From NCBI RefSeq assembly GCF_007991495.1, contig NZ_BJYL01000035.1:1-64000 (forward strand): DNA of 64,000 nucleotides, in the 5' to 3' direction. Of this stretch, positions 63,695-64,000 are shown piece by piece; the stretch's first letter is position 1, and every line of letters begins with the position of its first letter. This DNA is from Sporosarcina luteola. GTDB taxonomy: Bacteria; Bacillota; Bacilli; Bacillales_A; Planococcaceae. Below the pieces are notes generated by a model. It saw only the letters and a program-made list of their open reading frames with translations, made no database searches and was not told the origin of the DNA. The position numbers and the translations under genes are program-made.

Positions 63695-63725
63695 TGACCA
63701 AAATACAATATCAGTCATTCGGTCA
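63695..63725. promoter_or_regulatory. Candidate TetR operator before yhgD
   Basis: TGACC at 63695 and GGTCA at 63721 form an inverted pair around TATCAGTCATTC. On the minus strand TGACCGAATGACTGA lies at the right edge. The same pieces occur before yhgE. Confidence 0.45.
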
Positions 63726-63773
63726 TTATATTACACTCCTTATAGGGGGAATGCAAGGATTTTCTTCGAGAAA

Positions 63774-63808
63774 TGTAAAATGCCTTCTCAAGTCGTATCA
63801 GAAGGCAT
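63774..63808 (-). terminator. Terminator of the truncated gene at the window end
   Basis: ATGCCTTCT/AGAAGGCAT stem with T-rich minus-strand tail. Confidence 0.75.
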
Positions 63809-63818
63809 CTACTGGTAA

Positions 63819-64000
63819 TTATAATTTAACTAAAATCTCAGTTCCGTCCTTGGCCCTAATATTCACCAATCCAGTCCCTTTATGGTTTCGCAACTCAGAA
63901 ACGATATTCTTAAGTTCTCTTTTGTCCAATTCTGGAATGACGTAAACGTTCGACTTGTCTTCTGCTCTGTCAGCGATTTTATCGTTAATCAATCTACGAA
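63819..64000 (-). CDS. C-terminal end of an unidentified gene (truncated by window)
   Basis: The minus strand is open from the window edge to a TAA at 63819, giving about 59 residues that end NIRAKDGTEILVKL. The composition (charged, beta-turn pattern VYVIPELDKRELKNIVSEL) looks like a real protein end, and a terminator follows at the right distance. The family cannot be judged from this fragment. The 5' end lies outside. Confidence 0.65.
   Translation of the reverse strand, partial: RRLINDKIADRAEDKSNVYVIPELDKRELKNIVSELRNHKGTGLVNIRAKDGTEILVKL

Overview
This is a chromosomal segment from a low-to-moderate GC, endospore-forming member of the Bacillales. Spore genes (cwlJ, gerQ, rsfA, a PbpG-type penicillin-binding protein), a bacillithiol gene (bshB2), coproheme-pathway hemQ and lipL support this. 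Strong AGGAGG-type ribosome sites and frequent TTG starts are also consistent. The protein families and the style of the intergenic repeats suggest Planococcaceae, perhaps Sporosarcina-like, but the genus is inference. There is no rRNA, no recognisable insertion sequence, no prophage and no CRISPR array. The only tRNA is tRNA-Ala(GGC).

Layout. 1-17 kb follows the Bacillus subtilis argS-to-ung neighbourhood: argS, ywiB, pbpG, ywhD, ywhB, ywgA, ywfO, rsfA, lipL, hemQ, cwlJ-gerQ, ywdK, ywdI, ung. Two proteins of unknown role and a zinc-peptidase-like gene are inserted in it. 17-29 kb carries yojF-bshB2, a YjiH-type membrane protein, threonine breakdown genes (an SDR-type threonine dehydrogenase and kbl), a P-loop NTPase, a YczE-type membrane protein, a YbaK-type deacylase and topB. 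29-47 kb is signalling and envelope: a PAS-PAS-GGDEF protein, a GGDEF-EAL protein, a flavin reductase, a cation/proton antiporter, a PseG-like glycosyltransferase, a phospholipase D-like protein, an ECF sigma factor, a CorC-type protein, an M20 dipeptidase, a nitroreductase, DegV, and a GGDEF protein overlapping an orphan solute-binding lipoprotein gene. 47-64 kb holds tRNA-Ala, a DUF2804 protein, a YusW-like lipoprotein, a heterodimeric ABC exporter, a PAS/degenerate-GGDEF/EAL protein, a split ThrE exporter, a beta-propeller protein, pcp, an SDR and a TetR-YhgE pair.

The most unusual feature is a set of eight intergenic tandem arrays, about 60 units in total. Their cores belong to four sequence families: GAGAACTC, CTTTGGACGC, CTTGAGCGCGG, and AATGAGCCGTT, plus a single TTTATCACCACTC array as a fifth. 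All are strictly phased at 21 bp, or 20 bp for the AATGAGCC family, which is close to two DNA helical turns. Several alternate two spacer types, giving a 40-42 bp dimer. Seven of eight end on the + strand in a related box, (G/C)ATTC(A/C)A followed by A-rich sequence. Seven of eight lie next to the terminator of a leftward gene. The arrays are open in several reading frames, which creates spurious repeat ORFs, so I do not annotate those as genes. Two other structured repeats are present: a multi-hairpin element at 10417-10635 and two tandem ~122 bp hairpin elements at 13175-13420.

The region also concentrates cyclic-di-GMP functions: three intact GGDEF domains and two complete EAL domains in four genes.
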